From positions 1 through 6,194 of the forward strand of contig JBGPBY010000443.1 of assembly GCA_041481485.1 (NCBI GenBank): 6,194 nt of DNA, in the 5' to 3' direction. The stretch comes from JBGPBY01 sp041481485 (lineage in GTDB: Bacteria; Acidobacteriota; Terriglobia; 20CM-2-55-15). Below, piece by piece: positions 5,504 to 6,194 of this stretch (position 1 is the stretch's first letter; the number at the start of each line of letters is the position of its first letter). The position numbers and the translations under genes were made by a program. The notes below the pieces were generated by a model. The model was not told the origin of the DNA. It saw only the letters and a program-made list of their open reading frames with translations, and ran no database searches.

Positions 5504-6194
5504 TCACGCCTTCATAGACCGCGGCTCTGTTTCCCTGAAATGTTCGGTAAATCCGCAGGGGCTGGGGCATGTTGCGGCGATGTATTCAAATAGCTCGATG
5601 AACTGGACGGCTTTTTGAGGTTTTGTGTAATGAACAATTGCGGATGGTATGCCCCGCGAAGCGGCAGCGAGGATGGTCAGCACTCTTAAGTCAATCCGAT
5701 GAAAGATTGCCCAATCGGTCTCGTGTCTCATTCCGGGAACGCAGAGTTTCATGACGATAATGTGACACCGGCGATCCACGAGCAAATCCACGGCGAACTG
5801 AAGCGTGCTTGCAACATAGACCTCCAGACCCCCGTTACGCATTGCTTGAATCAGCCCTGGACTCAGCTGTGGACTGGCAATTAATACAGGTTTGGAGAGT
5901 GCGGCGACCTTCGTGATCAACGGGGACGCTTGAGCCAGTTCGATACCGCCGTCTATCAATACTTCTTCGATTAACGGAGTGGTTGTGTCGGTGGTCATCA
6001 GTACAACCGCCGATGTCCTTGCAAGCCGCCGAATTTCGGAGAGGTCTCGAAAATCGTCGGTGGCAGGGCTCGGTACTGTAACGAGAATGTAGTCGAATAT
6101 GGTCCGGCCAATCCATTCCATCGCCTCTTGCTTCGAGCTGGCAGTGACAACCTCGTATCCTCGCAGTTGCAACCTCCGCAAGGTGACGGCGTCT
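5504..6194 (-). CDS. Tandem receiver-like protein with degenerate phosphorylation sites, 5' end outside the window
   Basis: The frame is open to the right edge, so the N-terminus is missing; 229 residues are visible. The first visible residues, DAVTLRRLQLRGYEVVTA, are the start of a receiver domain (after the usual acidic cluster) and its first helix/second strand. Numbering from the first visible residue, FDYILVTVPSP at 33-43 aligns with the phosphoacceptor strand, but the aspartate is Thr39. A second receiver-like unit begins at KPVLIASPQL (about 101) and repeats the pattern: GGLEVYVAS, then CHIIVMKLCVPG, where the acceptor position is Lys149. A YTKP near the end keeps the conserved Lys-Pro of the fold. 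No DNA-binding or enzymatic output domain follows; the protein ends after about 30 more residues. It is probably a phosphorylation-independent protein-interaction module. The neighbour that would reveal its partner lies off the window. An accompanying histidine kinase cannot be confirmed. Confidence 0.75.
   Translation of the reverse strand, partial: DAVTLRRLQLRGYEVVTASSKQEAMEWIGRTIFDYILVTVPSPATDDFRDLSEIRRLARTSAVVLMTTDTTTPLIEEVLIDGGIELAQASPLITKVAALSKPVLIASPQLSPGLIQAMRNGGLEVYVASTLQFAVDLLVDRRCHIIVMKLCVPGMRHETDWAIFHRIDLRVLTILAAASRGIPSAIVHYTKPQKAVQFIELFEYIAATCPSPCGFTEHFRETEPRSMKA

Overview
The window looks like chromosomal DNA of an Acidobacteriota bacterium, perhaps of the Bryobacterales/Solibacter kind. 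The main reason is a secreted von Willebrand factor A protein of the acidobacterial type (minus strand, 2361 to 1444). A secreted carboxypeptidase-like/TPR protein, a small four-cysteine protein and a fragment of a hopanoid-associated epimerase gene fit the same group. This assignment rests on gene content alone.

Layout from left to right. Bases 1-187 hold, on the minus strand, the middle of an hpnA-type sugar epimerase gene whose 5' half is missing. At about 185 the homology stops and an unrelated plus-strand coding segment runs to 463; it reads like the C-terminal end of a protein. A plus-strand cysteine phosphatase (637-1104) follows. Everything to its right is transcribed leftwards: a half-size GDT1/UPF0016 membrane protein (1421-1149) 22 bases behind the VWA gene (2361-1444); a terminator-like hairpin (2485-2451); a secreted, probably beta-barrel protein gene broken by one in-frame TAA (3084-2521); a 62-residue four-cysteine protein (3453-3265) 30 bases behind a 409-residue signal-peptide/TPR protein (4713-3484); about 400 bases without a convincing gene (4714-5111); a 60-residue two-helix membrane protein with a good promoter and ribosome binding site (5294-5112); a roughly 124-base nested inverted repeat resembling a REP doublet (5376-5499); and, running off the right edge, a tandem receiver-like protein in which neither domain keeps the phosphoacceptor aspartate.

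Two short co-directional pairs stand out as likely transcription units, VWA then GDT1, and TPR then four-cysteine protein. Most other genes look singly transcribed. Several products are exported or membrane-bound (VWA, TPR, barrel protein, GDT1, 60-residue protein), so the region is rich in cell-envelope functions, but no pathway links them. No CRISPR array, prophage, transposase or RNA gene was seen. The least explained items are the hpnA junction, the single-stop barrel gene, the degenerate tandem receivers, the REP-like doublet and the four-cysteine family.
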